In this document: positions 1 through 8,323 of the stretch, one piece after another | How positions within the stretch are numbered: the first letter of the stretch is position 1 | Layout of the letters: each line of letters begins with the position of its first letter | Assembly (NCBI GenBank): GCA_910574635.1 | Contig: CAJTCG010000003.1 | Location: 1 to 64,000, forward strand | Length of the DNA stretch: 64,000 nucleotides | Source: Oscillospiraceae bacterium | GTDB lineage: Bacteria; Bacillota; Clostridia; Oscillospirales; Oscillospiraceae | Reading direction: 5' to 3' | Made by a program: the position numbers and the translations under genes | Notes under the pieces: model-generated | Told to the model about the DNA's origin: nothing | Seen by the model: only the letters and a program-made list of their open reading frames with translations | Databases searched by the model: none

Positions 1-99
<99 letters not shown>

Positions 100-133
100 A
101 GGTCTTGGCCCGATAGGGCTGGGGCCTGTATAT

Positions 134-208
134 TCCTCCTTAGCTCAATGGTAGAGCACGCGGCTGTTAACCGCGGGGTTGTTGGTTCGAGCCCAACAGG
201 GGGAGCCA
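134..208 (+). tRNA. tRNA-Asn (GTT)
   Basis: Acceptor stem TCCTCCT pairs with AGGGGGA, the anticodon loop reads CTGTTAA, the T-arm is GGTTCGAGCC and CCA is encoded. It is the first tRNA after the 5S rRNA. Confidence 0.95.
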
Positions 209-211
209 AGC

Positions 212-241
212 GAATTGCCGCCACGCCGGTGGCGGCAATTC
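212..241 (+). terminator. Perfect 13-bp hairpin followed by CGCTCTTTT
   Basis: GAATTGCCGCCAC, loop GCCG, GTGGCGGCAATTC. A short T-run follows at 245-250. It looks like an intrinsic terminator or processing hairpin between tRNA-Asn and the next tRNA. Only 24 nt separate it from the next tRNA and I see no promoter there, so processing is also possible. Confidence 0.6.
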
Positions 242-265
242 CGCTCTTTTGAAAAAGAGCAGCAC

Positions 266-342
266 GGGCCTTTAGCTCAGTTGGTTAGAGCAGCCGGCTC
301 ATAACCGGTCGGTCCCGGGTTCGAGTCCCCGAAGGCCCACCA
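266..342 (+). tRNA. tRNA with CAT anticodon, probably tRNA-Ile2 (lysidine)
   Basis: Acceptor GGGCCTT pairs with AAGGCCC, the anticodon loop is CTCATAA and CCA is encoded. The body (TTAGCTCAGTTGGTTAGAG, then CGGCTCATAACCG) resembles the Bacillus tRNA-Ile2 with k2CAU more than elongator Met. That assignment is from memory of the B. subtilis sequence and is an inference. The alternative is elongator tRNA-Met. Confidence 0.9.
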
Positions 343-379
343 GATGGTCGTTCGCCGCGGGGTGCTCCTAAAGCGAAAT

Positions 380-455
380 AGGGGTATAGCTCAGTTGGTA
401 GAGCAGCGGTCTCCAAAACCGCGTGCCGAGGGTTCAAGTCCTTCTGCCCCTGCCA
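380..455 (+). tRNA. tRNA-Trp (CCA)
   Basis: Acceptor AGGGGTA pairs with TGCCCCT, with one T-G pair. The anticodon loop is CTCCAAA and the gene-encoded CCA follows discriminator G. Confidence 0.95.
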
Positions 456-497
456 TACAATTCTACGGCTTTGCCGTATTGCGATAGATCTTCATAT

Positions 498-574
498 GGC
501 CCGGTAGTTCAGTTGGTTAGAACGCTAGCCTGTCACGCTAGAGGTCGACGGTTCGAGCCCGTTCCGGGTCGCCA
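498..574 (+). tRNA. tRNA-Asp (GTC)
   Basis: Acceptor GGCCCGG pairs with CCGGGTC, the anticodon loop is CTGTCAC and CCA is encoded. The gene reads the same as the tRNA-Asp on the minus strand at 51709-51785. Confidence 0.96.
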
Positions 575-579
575 TATTT

Positions 580-655
<76 letters not shown>

Positions 656-656
656 G

Positions 657-691
657 AAAACTCCCGAAATCACAGGGTTTCGGGAGTTTTT
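657..691 (+). terminator. Intrinsic terminator of the tRNA array
   Basis: AAAACTCCCGAAA and TTTCGGGAGTTTT form a 13-bp stem with an 8-nt loop and end in a T-run, directly after the tRNA-Thr CCA end. Confidence 0.85.
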
Positions 692-712
692 GTTGCAGTT
701 TTGCGAGATTTC

Positions 713-763
713 GTGTGGGTCAGAATCTGGGTCAACCGGCCTGACCCACACCGTGACCCACAC
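713..763. repeat. Four-copy GTGTGGGTCA array, two direct and two inverted
   Basis: GTGTGGGTCA at 713-722 and the variant ATCTGGGTCA at 725-734 face TGACCCACAC at 742-751 and 754-763. Within each arm the copies start 12 bp apart. The same inverted pair occurs at 13141-13162. Both sites lie on the 3' side of an integrase gene or integrase tail, so these may be integrase or excisionase binding sites. That function is inferred. Confidence 0.7.
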
Positions 764-845
764 GCCGAAATGTCCGGAGAGGGACAGAAAGCGCCAGACA
801 GGAAGTTTTTCCCTCCTGCCTGGTGTTTTATTCTCTGCGGTGGTT

Positions 846-2001
846 TTACATGACCTTCGCCATAAAATTCCCCATGGTTTCTGCAGCCTGATTCTGCATC
901 TGCCGGGTGGCGTGGGTGTAGGTTCTGAGCGTGAATCCGGCATCATAGTGGCCCAGCATACTGGAGACCGTTTTCACGTCCACTCCGTTTTGAAGCGCCA
1001 GGGTTGCGAAGGTGTGTCTGAGGTCGTGGAAGCGAATATGCTCCAGCCCAGCATCCTTCAGAATCTTCTCGTGGAGCTTTACCACGGAATCTGGATGATA
1101 CATTTCGCCTGTGACCGGCGAGGGGAACATATACGGGTTATCAGGGTGCTTGTCGTGTTCCTGAATCAGCAGGTCCACCGCACCCTGTGGGATAGAAACC
1201 TGCCGTACTGAGGTCTCCGTCTTTGGTCTGGAGAGGATTACCTCCCCGCTGGGATTGCGGACATATTGCTTACTGACGAAGATCGTTTTGTGATCTGCAT
1301 CCAGATCAGACCAGAGCAGGGCAACCAGCTCACCTTTCCGCAGGCCACTGACCAACTCCAGATAGAACATGGGGAGGACGTCTCTGGCAGTGGCGGCATC
1401 CAGATAGGCTTTCAGGTGTTCCGGTAAGAGCGTCTTCATCTCTATCTTCTGCACCTTGGGAGCGATGCAGTCATCGGTGGGATTGCGGGAGATCAACCGC
1501 TCCTTGACCGCTCTCTCAAAGGCGCAGTGGAGGGTGAGGTGGACGCTTCTGACCGTGGTACTGCTTTAAGCCAGGGTTTCCCTTGCCGCTACGCGTCTGG
1601 ATTCTGCCGTGTTCCATCAGGTCCTTATAGAGCTTTTGCAGATCACGGGAGGTCAGCTTGCTAAGTTTGATCCTGCCGATACGAGGAATGGTGTAGGTTT
1701 CGATGATTAGATGGTAGCGATCCGCCGTGGCCGGCCGGACGTTGGGCTTGGCGTAGAGTTCGTACCAGCTTCGAAGCCAGGTGGCTACCGTGTAGTCCTC
1801 ACTGTGGCTCACATCCAAACCTGCACTTTCCTGCTGGGCGTGGGCTAATTTTTTCTTGACCTCTGCCTGGGTCTTACCCAACACATTCTTGATTATCCGC
1901 TTGCCAGTCTCGGAATCGTACCCAGCAGTGTAGCGACCCTCCCAGCGGCCATCCTTCCGCTTGCGGATGTTGCCCTCACCGTTTGCTCTCTTTTTTGGCA
2001 T
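846..2001 (-). pseudogene. Tyrosine recombinase/integrase, frameshifted
   Basis: The N-terminal part (1516-2001) has an AP2-like arm-binding domain (GEGNIRKRKDGRWEGRY) and a SAM-like core-binding domain. The C-terminal part (846-1496) has the catalytic domain with Arg in SGLRKGEL, the H-x-x-R box in HDLRHTFA and the nucleophile Tyr in LRTYTHAT. The two halves are in different frames. Removing one T from the TTT at 1565-1567 restores the expected continuation GLSSTTVRSVHLTLHCAFE. The joined protein would be about 385 residues, normal for Tn916- or phage-type integrases of Clostridia. All catalytic residues survive, so the decay is recent, or this is a sequencing error or a recoding event. It sits next to tRNA-Thr and is followed, reading against the map, by HTH and excisionase genes on the same strand. 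Confidence 0.9.
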
Positions 2002-2715
2002 GGGTCATCACCTCCTTGCAGCCACACACCATACCACACCTTGGCAGGAATAGCTACTACTTTTTTGTGCGTCTCTCGAGGGTGGTGTTTTTCCAGGTGT
2101 GTTGCATAGGCAGAGGAGAAAATCCGAACTGTTGCAGACAGCTTTCTCATTGGAGACGCTGGTGCATTTTATGGCAGTACTTCTTCTTTGTTTTCTGCGC
2201 ATCAAATTCTGCGCATATCCCCGCCTGGAACCGGCAGTATCGTGGTGGTTGTAAGAGCAGAGGAAAAACTAACCCCCGGTTTGACCCCAGGGGGTGAAAA
2301 ATGACCCCCGCGCTGATCTCCGCAAAATCTCTGAAAACCACCTGTGAAAGCCACCTTGTGAAATGGTGAAACGACACAGTTTTTCCTCTGTTCTCCTCAT
2401 TTACGGCCACCTGCCACAGCAAAAAGTAAAAATTCCGACCACCTATGGAAAATCCCCGACCCGCTCTGCGGGGCGGTGTGGCTGGCCGGGGGGCGCGTAA
2501 GCGACCCCCGGCCTTTATCCTGCACATTTTTCGACCCCCCGGTTCTCGTCGTCGCAAACTCCGTATCATTCGCCTCGCCGCAAGCGGCAAGGTTCACTCA
2601 CTCCGCTGCTCCTCCTCTCCAAACCGCAACCGCTGCGCTGGGTTGCGGTTTGGTAATGAGCGGCGGCTTGTTACCCTCCGGATACCAGCGAGGCCACACA
2701 GCGGCGCACAGGCTG
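2002..2715. other. Non-coding part of the integrative element remnant
   Basis: I see no convincing gene in this 714-bp stretch. Open frames here are short and lack family resemblance. It contains several C-rich motifs of the type GACCCCC and CCCCGACCC around 2260-2540, and a strong hairpin at 2619-2653. In related elements this space often carries an origin or transfer site. No relaxase gene is present. Confidence 0.5.
2619..2653. repeat. Perfect 13-bp inverted repeat
   Basis: CCAAACCGCAACC, a 9-nt loop GCTGCGCTG, then GGTTGCGGTTTGG. There is no T-run, so it is not a typical terminator. It lies just 3' of the HTH gene inside the element remnant. A replication or transfer origin hairpin is possible but not shown. 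Confidence 0.65.
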
Positions 2716-3150
2716 TCACACTGAGCCGCGATTATCACTGCGGAGTGCGAGTGTCTTCGTGACTCGCTGACGCTCAGCCGCCACATCCATCTGCGCCATC
2801 TGTTGGTCGTAGAACTGATCCAGCGCCAGTTGGATGGGACGGATGGTGTAGAGCAGATTGCCGTTGCGCTTCAGACCATCCCTGGTGGTAACCGTCGTGC
2901 TCTCTGTACTGATGAGTTGGCGCTCCTCCAACTCACACACATACTTGCGGACGGTGTTGGCGCTCATCCGCACTGCTTTGCCAATGGTCTTGTAGCTGGG
3001 CCAGCACTGATAGGTACTCCTGTTCTCACAGTAGAGCAGGTACGAGTAGACGGCAAGTGCACCGGGTGATAGGCCCAGCAGGAATATCTCGTTGGGTAGT
3101 TGGAAGTAGTTCTTGACCGGATTACGCTTGGACCACGGCTTGTATTTCAA
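2716..3150 (-). CDS. Winged-helix HTH protein, replication-initiator-like
   Basis: This 144-residue protein has a winged-helix fold signature. LSPGALAVYSYLLYC is helix 1, the region from about residue 45 (CWPSYKTIGKAV) through MSANTVRKYV is the helix-turn-helix, and a basic wing follows. The N-terminal motif NYFQLPNEIFLLGL is typical of RepA-type and DnaD-like HTH proteins in Clostridia integrative elements. The C-terminus is variable and basic. It lies 30 bp downstream of the excisionase gene on the same strand, so they are probably cotranscribed. Likely role: element replication or regulation. Whether it is full length or a truncated RepA cannot be told here. Confidence 0.7.
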   Translation of the reverse strand: MKYKPWSKRNPVKNYFQLPNEIFLLGLSPGALAVYSYLLYCENRSTYQCWPSYKTIGKAVRMSANTVRKYVCELEERQLISTESTTVTTRDGLKRNGNLLYTIRPIQLALDQFYDQQMAQMDVAAERQRVTKTLALRSDNRGSV

Positions 3151-3180
3151 TCCGCACCTACTTGGGTGTGCTGTGACACC

Positions 3181-3360
3181 CTACTTCACGAATTTCTCTT
3201 TGGGTACCACCATCCGACTGCCAATTATCAGTACCGGGAAATCTTGCTCGTGCATTAACTCGTAGCCGCTGGACGGTGAGACGCCCAGCACCTTTGCCAC
3301 TGTTTCTGCGTTCAGAAACAACGGCCGTTCATCGTAGCTCTTGTAGGCGGATTCTTTCAT
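3181..3360 (-). CDS. Small excisionase / AlpA-like HTH protein
   Basis: A 59-residue protein starting at the ATG at 3360 and ending at TAG (3181-3183). The sequence LFLNAETVAKVLGVSPSSGY is a MerR-type helix-turn-helix. The C-terminal part (FPVLIIGSRMVVPKEKF) matches the beta-hairpin and the last helix of excisionase-family DNA-binding proteins. Such proteins set the direction of recombination for tyrosine integrases. It is upstream of the HTH gene and in line with the broken integrase, so the three form the recombination and regulation module of one element. It is too short for common ORF cut-offs. Confidence 0.8.
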   Translation of the reverse strand: MKESAYKSYDERPLFLNAETVAKVLGVSPSSGYELMHEQDFPVLIIGSRMVVPKEKFVK

Positions 3361-3421
3361 GTTGTGCTTGGCCTCCTTTTTTCAGGACACGGTTTTCTTC
3401 TTTGCTTTTCTGGACTGACTT

Positions 3422-3546
3422 CCCTCACTCTTCTACCACAACCTCTGACGGATGAAACGGAACTTTCTTATAACCGAGTTTACAAAATATTTGCCAACTC
3501 AGAGTGTGGCCCCTCATCCCTATACCACAACCTCCAGCGGCTGAAA
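3422..3546. repeat. Two imperfect 36-bp direct repeats, 89 bp apart
   Basis: Copies at 3422-3457 and 3511-3546 agree at 28 of 36 positions without gaps, sharing CCCTCA, the 12-mer TACCACAACCTC and a terminal TGAAA. They lie upstream of the excisionase gene as read on the minus strand, where repeated operators or promoter elements would be expected. The rest of 3364-3783 has no gene that I can support. Confidence 0.6.
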
Positions 3547-3581
3547 GCTTTATTTTCAGAAAAATCAGAAAAAGTTTCCTG

Positions 3582-3620
3582 TAAAAAAATCACCCGCCAG
3601 AGCTGAGCCTGGCGGGTGAT
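3582..3620 (-). terminator. Intrinsic terminator of the sucrose operon
   Basis: ATCACCCGCCAG (3589-3600), 8-nt loop, CTGGCGGGTGAT (3609-3620). On the minus strand a run of seven T follows the hairpin. It lies 160 bp beyond the GH32 stop codon, so it probably ends the operon transcript. Confidence 0.8.
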
Positions 3621-3783
3621 CGTATCGGAAGATTTGAAGGGTATATGATGGGCTCCAGCTCTTTGTCTTTACAACCGTATCTCGAGCACAGAAAGTTCTG
3701 GACGTGGCAGAGCGGGGAGAACTGTCGGACGGGGAAATGCAGAAGCGGTTTTACGCGTTTTAACAAGATAGAATAGCGCCGGT

Positions 3784-5268
3784 TTAGAAAAGGTCCAGGT
3801 CGTACTTCTCTACGTCCATCATCACGGAGCCGCCGGCCTCGAAGGTAATGGCGTCCGCCTCCTGCCGGGTGTAAATCACCGCGCTGGCCGCCTGCTCGCC
3901 GTCGTTGACGAAGACCTCCAGACTATAGCGGTCCAGAATCATTCGTAATTTGATTTCACCGTTCCGGGGCCGCACTAAAAAAGAACGGGTATGGACAATA
4001 TCACGGGGCAGACCGCTGCGGATGCGGTCCAGCTTCAGCGTGCCCTGGTCCGGGCGGTAACGGATGACGGTCTCATGCTCCCCGTCCTTGGCCACCCGGA
4101 CCCGGAACCAGCGGTAGAGCTCCGGACCGGTGGGACGGACGGTGACGGTCATGTCCAGCACCCGGCCCCGAATCCCCGGCAGGTTGATTTCGCCGCTGAC
4201 AGGGATATTCCGATGGGCGACTCGCTGGCTCCGATATGCTTCCAGTTCCCGGACCGGATTTTGAATCAGCCGACTGTCTTTCAGGGACAGCTCCCGGGGC
4301 AGGGTCATCTGTCCGAACCAGCGGCAGTGACAGGGCTTGGCGTTGACCGTGTCCCAGTTCTGCATCCAGGCGATCATAATCCGCCGCCCATCCGGGGCCT
4401 CCAGCGTCTGGGGGGCGTAGAAGTCCAGGCCGTAGTCAATGGCCTGCGCACTCTGCCGGAAAAATCCTTTTTCAGGGTCATATTCACCAATCAGGCAGAG
4501 GGTCCCGTTTCCGGCGTGGAACTCCAGACCTACGGGCTTCATGTCCTGGGGGCTGGTTATCAGCACCTGCTTCCCGTCCAGAGGAAAGAAATCCGGGCAC
4601 TCCCACATCTTTCCATACTGGTTGTGACACTGGTCCAGCGTGCGGACAAACTCCCCTTTGAAGTCTTCAATGCCCCGGTAAAGGAGAATTGCACCGCTGC
4701 CGTCGGCGGTCCGGTTGCCAATGACGGCGTAGAAATCCCCGTCCTTGTCCCGCCAGACCTTGGGGTCCCGGAAATCGATGGTGCTGCCGCCCTCGGGCAG
4801 ATCCTTTCCATCCAGGACGGGGTTGCCTCCCCACTTCTCGTAGTTCACGCCATCCCCCACGGCCACGCACTGAGTCTGCACATCCTGGAGGAAACCGTCG
4901 GCATTGTGGCTCCGCTGAACGCCGGTGTACATCAGCAGCTGCCGTCCGTCGGGCAGCTCTACCGCGCCGCCGGAGAAGCACCCGGAAGAATCATACTCCT
5001 GGTCCGGGGCCAGGGCGGCGGGCAGGCGTTCCCAGCGGAGGAAATCCCGGGTTTTCAGATGCCCCCAGTGCATGGGGCCCCATTCGTTGGAATAGGGGTA
5101 ATATTGGTAGAACAGGTGACATTCGCCCTTATAGAAGGAAAAGCCGTTGGGATCGTTCATCCAGCCGATGGTGGGAGTGGCATGGAACGCGGGACGCTCG
5201 CTGTCGGGAATATGGGGGCCGTATTGGGCCTCAAACGCCCGGGCTTTCTGCAATGTTTCGCTGATCAT
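3784..5268 (-). CDS. scrB: GH32 sucrose-6-phosphate hydrolase
   Basis: This enzyme splits sucrose-6-phosphate (or sucrose) into glucose-6-phosphate and fructose in the cytoplasm. The 494-residue protein has the five-bladed propeller signature: WMNDPNG with nucleophile Asp39, FRDP with Asp168 stabilising the transition state, and WECPDFF with acid/base Glu223. A C-terminal beta-sandwich starts near residue 360. The ATG at 5268 is chosen because GGAGG lies 8 nt upstream and the family motif would otherwise be too far from the N-terminus; the frame is open upstream to 5406 but that part has no family similarity. It is the last gene of the sucrose operon and has no signal peptide. The symbol reflects function by context with the PTS permease. 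Confidence 0.92.
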   Translation of the reverse strand: MISETLQKARAFEAQYGPHIPDSERPAFHATPTIGWMNDPNGFSFYKGECHLFYQYYPYSNEWGPMHWGHLKTRDFLRWERLPAALAPDQEYDSSGCFSGGAVELPDGRQLLMYTGVQRSHNADGFLQDVQTQCVAVGDGVNYEKWGGNPVLDGKDLPEGGSTIDFRDPKVWRDKDGDFYAVIGNRTADGSGAILLYRGIEDFKGEFVRTLDQCHNQYGKMWECPDFFPLDGKQVLITSPQDMKPVGLEFHAGNGTLCLIGEYDPEKGFFRQSAQAIDYGLDFYAPQTLEAPDGRRIMIAWMQNWDTVNAKPCHCRWFGQMTLPRELSLKDSRLIQNPVRELEAYRSQRVAHRNIPVSGEINLPGIRGRVLDMTVTVRPTGPELYRWFRVRVAKDGEHETVIRYRPDQGTLKLDRIRSGLPRDIVHTRSFLVRPRNGEIKLRMILDRYSLEVFVNDGEQAASAVIYTRQEADAITFEAGGSVMMDVEKYDLDLF

Positions 5269-5608
5269 AACGGTTCCTCCGACTCCTGTTTGATAAAGTG
5301 CAGTGGCCCTGTGCCCCTGCACTGTTTTAGTTTCTGGCTTCTTTTTTTGGGGGGGGGACAGCACTCCGGCTGTTTCAGGGTACAGGTTTTTGCAATGGAC
5401 TTGCAAATCTCCGCACGGAGAGGCAGGACTGAGGCGGGGAAGACGGATAGCCCGTCGATGCCGATGGTCAGGAAGGCCTCCTGCCGGAAGAGGCTACCGC
5501 CGGCCACGCCCTCGGCAGCTTCTTCCGGCAGGCCGGCGGGACTGGCGGGAATGCCGGGGAATCGGTGACAGCGCACTCAAGGCTTTTTGCGGGGATACTT
5601 CCTTTCTG
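5269..5608. other. Intergenic gap in the sucrose operon with inverted repeat
   Basis: A 340-bp gap between the hydrolase gene and GH32. It has a G-run near 5350 and an 11-bp inverted repeat, CTGCCGGAAGA at 5481-5491 with TCTTCCGGCAG at 5521-5531. No gene on either strand is supported. It could hold a separate promoter for GH32 or be a remnant of another gene. Confidence 0.5.
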
Positions 5609-6442
5609 TTAAAATTCAATTTCCATGCCGTCATAGGCCGCAAGAATATTTCGTTCGGCGCCCCACGCGGCCAATTGGTCGTGAGTCATCCCGCCATTGT
5701 GGCTGAAGTGGTTGATTACCTTGACCGTGTGTTCGTCCGCGCATCCCAGCTCCGTCAGCCTTTGAAACATAGCTTCATCGTTGGGCAGGCCCATGTGATA
5801 GCCCGGAATCGTCTTTTTGCCCATCGTGGCGTCCAGACTGATGAGGTCGTAGTGTTCAGCTGTGATAAGCGCCCATGCATCAGGACTCAGGTTGACGCCG
5901 GTATCATGGCCGTAAAAAACCGCTTTACCGTCCTTTTTGCAGATGTAAACCAGACATTCCTCACGCTTGTCATGGTCGGCGGGGACGGCGGCAATCTCCC
6001 AGCCATTTGCCTGGATGCGGTCGCCGCCGCGGATAACATGGAAATTCACCACACCGTCAATGGGGTGGGGCTTGAAGCGGTCAATAAGAATATGCGCGTC
6101 AAAAGTGTCCTTGACCGCCTGACTGCCGTAGATCTCCAGAGTACCTGCCGCCCCATGGCCGAAGTGCTCATGGCGGTGAATTAAATCGGTGGGAAACCAG
6201 TGATCCATATGGCTGTGAGTCACCAGCAGAGTGTGGATTTTAGCCAGCTCCAAACCGTATTGCAGAGCGTGGCAGTAGGTGTCCGGAGGAAAATCAATCA
6301 GCAGTTCACCGTCCAGAATGGCCTGGGTGCGGGTGCGCAGGTTTTTGCCGCCCTGTATCCGTGCATGGGTGCAGATGGGGCAGGAGCAGAAGAGGGCGGG
6401 CCAGCCCTCGGCTGCGGCAGTACCCAAGTAGCGTATTTTCAT
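5609..6442 (-). CDS. Metallo-beta-lactamase-fold hydrolase, PhnP-like
   Basis: 277 residues. The metal site HSHMDH near residue 78 is the HxHxDH motif of the MBL superfamily, followed by later His and Asp ligands (GHDTG; NHFSHNG). An N-terminal cysteine cluster (CSCPIC near residues 19-24) resembles the structural zinc site of PhnP-type phosphodiesterases. The ATG at 6442 overlaps the GH13 stop as ATGA, so it is translationally coupled, and AAAGGAGG lies 8 nt upstream. Substrate unknown; the position in a sucrose operon suggests a sugar phosphate or cyclic phosphodiester by-product. The cysteine cluster argues against a glyoxalase-II or RNase Z assignment. Confidence 0.8.
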   Translation of the reverse strand: MKIRYLGTAAAEGWPALFCSCPICTHARIQGGKNLRTRTQAILDGELLIDFPPDTYCHALQYGLELAKIHTLLVTHSHMDHWFPTDLIHRHEHFGHGAAGTLEIYGSQAVKDTFDAHILIDRFKPHPIDGVVNFHVIRGGDRIQANGWEIAAVPADHDKREECLVYICKKDGKAVFYGHDTGVNLSPDAWALITAEHYDLISLDATMGKKTIPGYHMGLPNDEAMFQRLTELGCADEHTVKVINHFSHNGGMTHDQLAAWGAERNILAAYDGMEIEF

Positions 6443-8307
6443 TGAGATGCCTCCTTTTCGGGATGTTCCGTATCTCTCAGCAGCCATGCAAATCCATTGG
6501 GCCACAGCTCAATCCGGCGGATATCATCATAGCTCGTGCCATACATCAGTTCCGTGTAGCGCCCCGGCCGGTCTGCGCCGGCCCGGACAAACTGATTGCT
6601 GAAGTTGAACAGGCAGATCAGCTCCCGGTCTCCCATCCGGCGGCACAGGGCCAGCACCCGGGAATCTCCGCTGTCCTCCACCCTCACGTCCGCCTGCGCG
6701 TCAAAGCAGGGTTCCGACCCGCGGATGGACTCCAGCCGCCGCAGGCCCTGGAACAGTCTGCCCTGGTAGGTATCCGGGTCCTTCCGCCCATCCGCCAGGT
6801 CCCACTGGAAGGCCCCCCGGTGGATATACCGGCTGTCGTCCCGCTTGTCCGGATCGTCGTGATAGGTATAGTCGTTGAACCGGCCCACCTCGTCCCCGCT
6901 GTAGATAACCGGGATGCCGCTCTGGGACAGCATCCAGGCGTGGAGGGTCAGGTCACAGGCAACGGCCCGTTCCCGCTTGAAGGGGTCCCCCTCGTATTCC
7001 GCCGTTTCCAGTCCGCAGAGGGAGGCGGTGGTGCCGCAGAGCCTGGCGTCGCCCAGACGGGGGTCGTCATTATACAGCTCTCCTCTCGCGTCGCTGCCGG
7101 GGAATTTCCCGGTAAACCAGTCGTTCAGATAGCGCTTGTGGGCCACCTCACCGGCGCCGGAGTTCTGCGCCAGCCAGGGATAGTCCAGTCCCCAGCCGAT
7201 ATCATCGTGACAGCGCAGGTAGTTGAGGAACAGAAAGTCCCTGGGCAGGGCACAGACCGCCTCCATCTGCCGCCGCAGCAGGGTGACGTCCCCGGTGGCC
7301 AGGGTGTGCCAGGTGGTGGCCATGGTGGTGACGTTGTAGAGCATGTGACACTCCGGCTTTTCCGGCGTGCCGAAGTAGGGGGCCACCTTGGCCGGCTCCA
7401 TCACCACCTCCCCCAGCAGCAGCACGCCGGGGCAGACAATCTCGCAGACCATCCGCAGCATCCGGGCCAGGGTGTGGACCTGGGGGAGGTTCCGGCAGTC
7501 GGTGCCCAGCTCCTTCCAGATGTATGGAATGGCGTCCAGGCGGATGACGTCGATGCCCCGGTTGGCCAGGAAGAGCAGGTTTTCCGTCATGTCGTTGAAC
7601 ACCGTGGGGTTGGCATAGTTCAAATCCCACTGATAGGGATAGAAATTGGTCATGACAATCTGCCCGTCCTCCAGCTGTGTAAAGCTGCCGGGGGCGGTGG
7701 TGGGAAACACCTGGGGAACGCTCTTCTCAAACTCCCGGGGGACGTCCCAGCTGTCATAGAAGAAATACCGCTCCTGGTAACCCGGCTCTCCGGCCCGGGC
7801 CTTTTTGGCCCATTCATGGTCCTCGCTGGTGTGGTTCATTACAAAATCCAGACACAGGCTGATTCCCCGCCTCCGGCAGGCGTCGGCCAGCTTTTCCAGG
7901 TCCTCCATGGCGCCCAGGTCGGGCCGGACGGCCCGGAAGTCGCTGACGGCATAGCCTCCGTCGCTGCGGCCCCTGGGGGTATCCAGCAGGGGCATGAGAT
8001 GGAGATAGTTCACGCCGCACTCTTGAAGATATCCCAGCTTTTCCTTGACACCCCTCAGGTTCCCCGCGAAGGCGTCCACGTAGAGCATCATGCCCAGCAG
8101 GTCCGGCCGGCGGTACCAGTCCGGGTCCGCCTCCCGCTTCGCGTCCTGGTTCCGGAGGGCCTGTTTCCGGTCCTTCCAGCAGCGCTCCAGCATCCCCGTA
8201 AAATAGCTGAAAGCGCCCTCGTCCCGATACAGCTCCAGATACAGCCATTTCAGCTCGTCATAGTGCCGCGCCAGACGGCGAGTAAATTCTGTTTTGGCGT
8301 ATTTCAT
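6439..8307 (-). CDS. GH13 alpha-amylase family enzyme, amylosucrase-like
   Basis: 622 residues. A TIM-barrel GH13 enzyme with an all-alpha N-terminal region and the segment YVDAFAGNLRGVKEKLGYL typical of amylosucrase-type (GH13_4) proteins. Catalytic residues visible: nucleophile Asp258 in VIRLDAIPYIW, acid/base Glu300 in LLLGEVVM, and Asp368 in RCHDDIGW. The family transfers glucose from sucrose to glucan or hydrolyses sucrose. In a PTS operon it may act on unphosphorylated sucrose or on a glucoside produced inside the cell. The ATG at 8307 is chosen for the AGGAGG upstream, although spacing (12 nt) is long; an in-frame ATG at 8334 is the alternative and would overlap the fructokinase stop. 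Confidence 0.87.
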   Translation of the reverse strand: MKYAKTEFTRRLARHYDELKWLYLELYRDEGAFSYFTGMLERCWKDRKQALRNQDAKREADPDWYRRPDLLGMMLYVDAFAGNLRGVKEKLGYLQECGVNYLHLMPLLDTPRGRSDGGYAVSDFRAVRPDLGAMEDLEKLADACRRRGISLCLDFVMNHTSEDHEWAKKARAGEPGYQERYFFYDSWDVPREFEKSVPQVFPTTAPGSFTQLEDGQIVMTNFYPYQWDLNYANPTVFNDMTENLLFLANRGIDVIRLDAIPYIWKELGTDCRNLPQVHTLARMLRMVCEIVCPGVLLLGEVVMEPAKVAPYFGTPEKPECHMLYNVTTMATTWHTLATGDVTLLRRQMEAVCALPRDFLFLNYLRCHDDIGWGLDYPWLAQNSGAGEVAHKRYLNDWFTGKFPGSDARGELYNDDPRLGDARLCGTTASLCGLETAEYEGDPFKRERAVACDLTLHAWMLSQSGIPVIYSGDEVGRFNDYTYHDDPDKRDDSRYIHRGAFQWDLADGRKDPDTYQGRLFQGLRRLESIRGSEPCFDAQADVRVEDSGDSRVLALCRRMGDRELICLFNFSNQFVRAGADRPGRYTELMYGTSYDDIRRIELWPNGFAWLLRDTEHPEKEASQ

Positions 8308-8323
8308 AACAAATATGCGCCTC

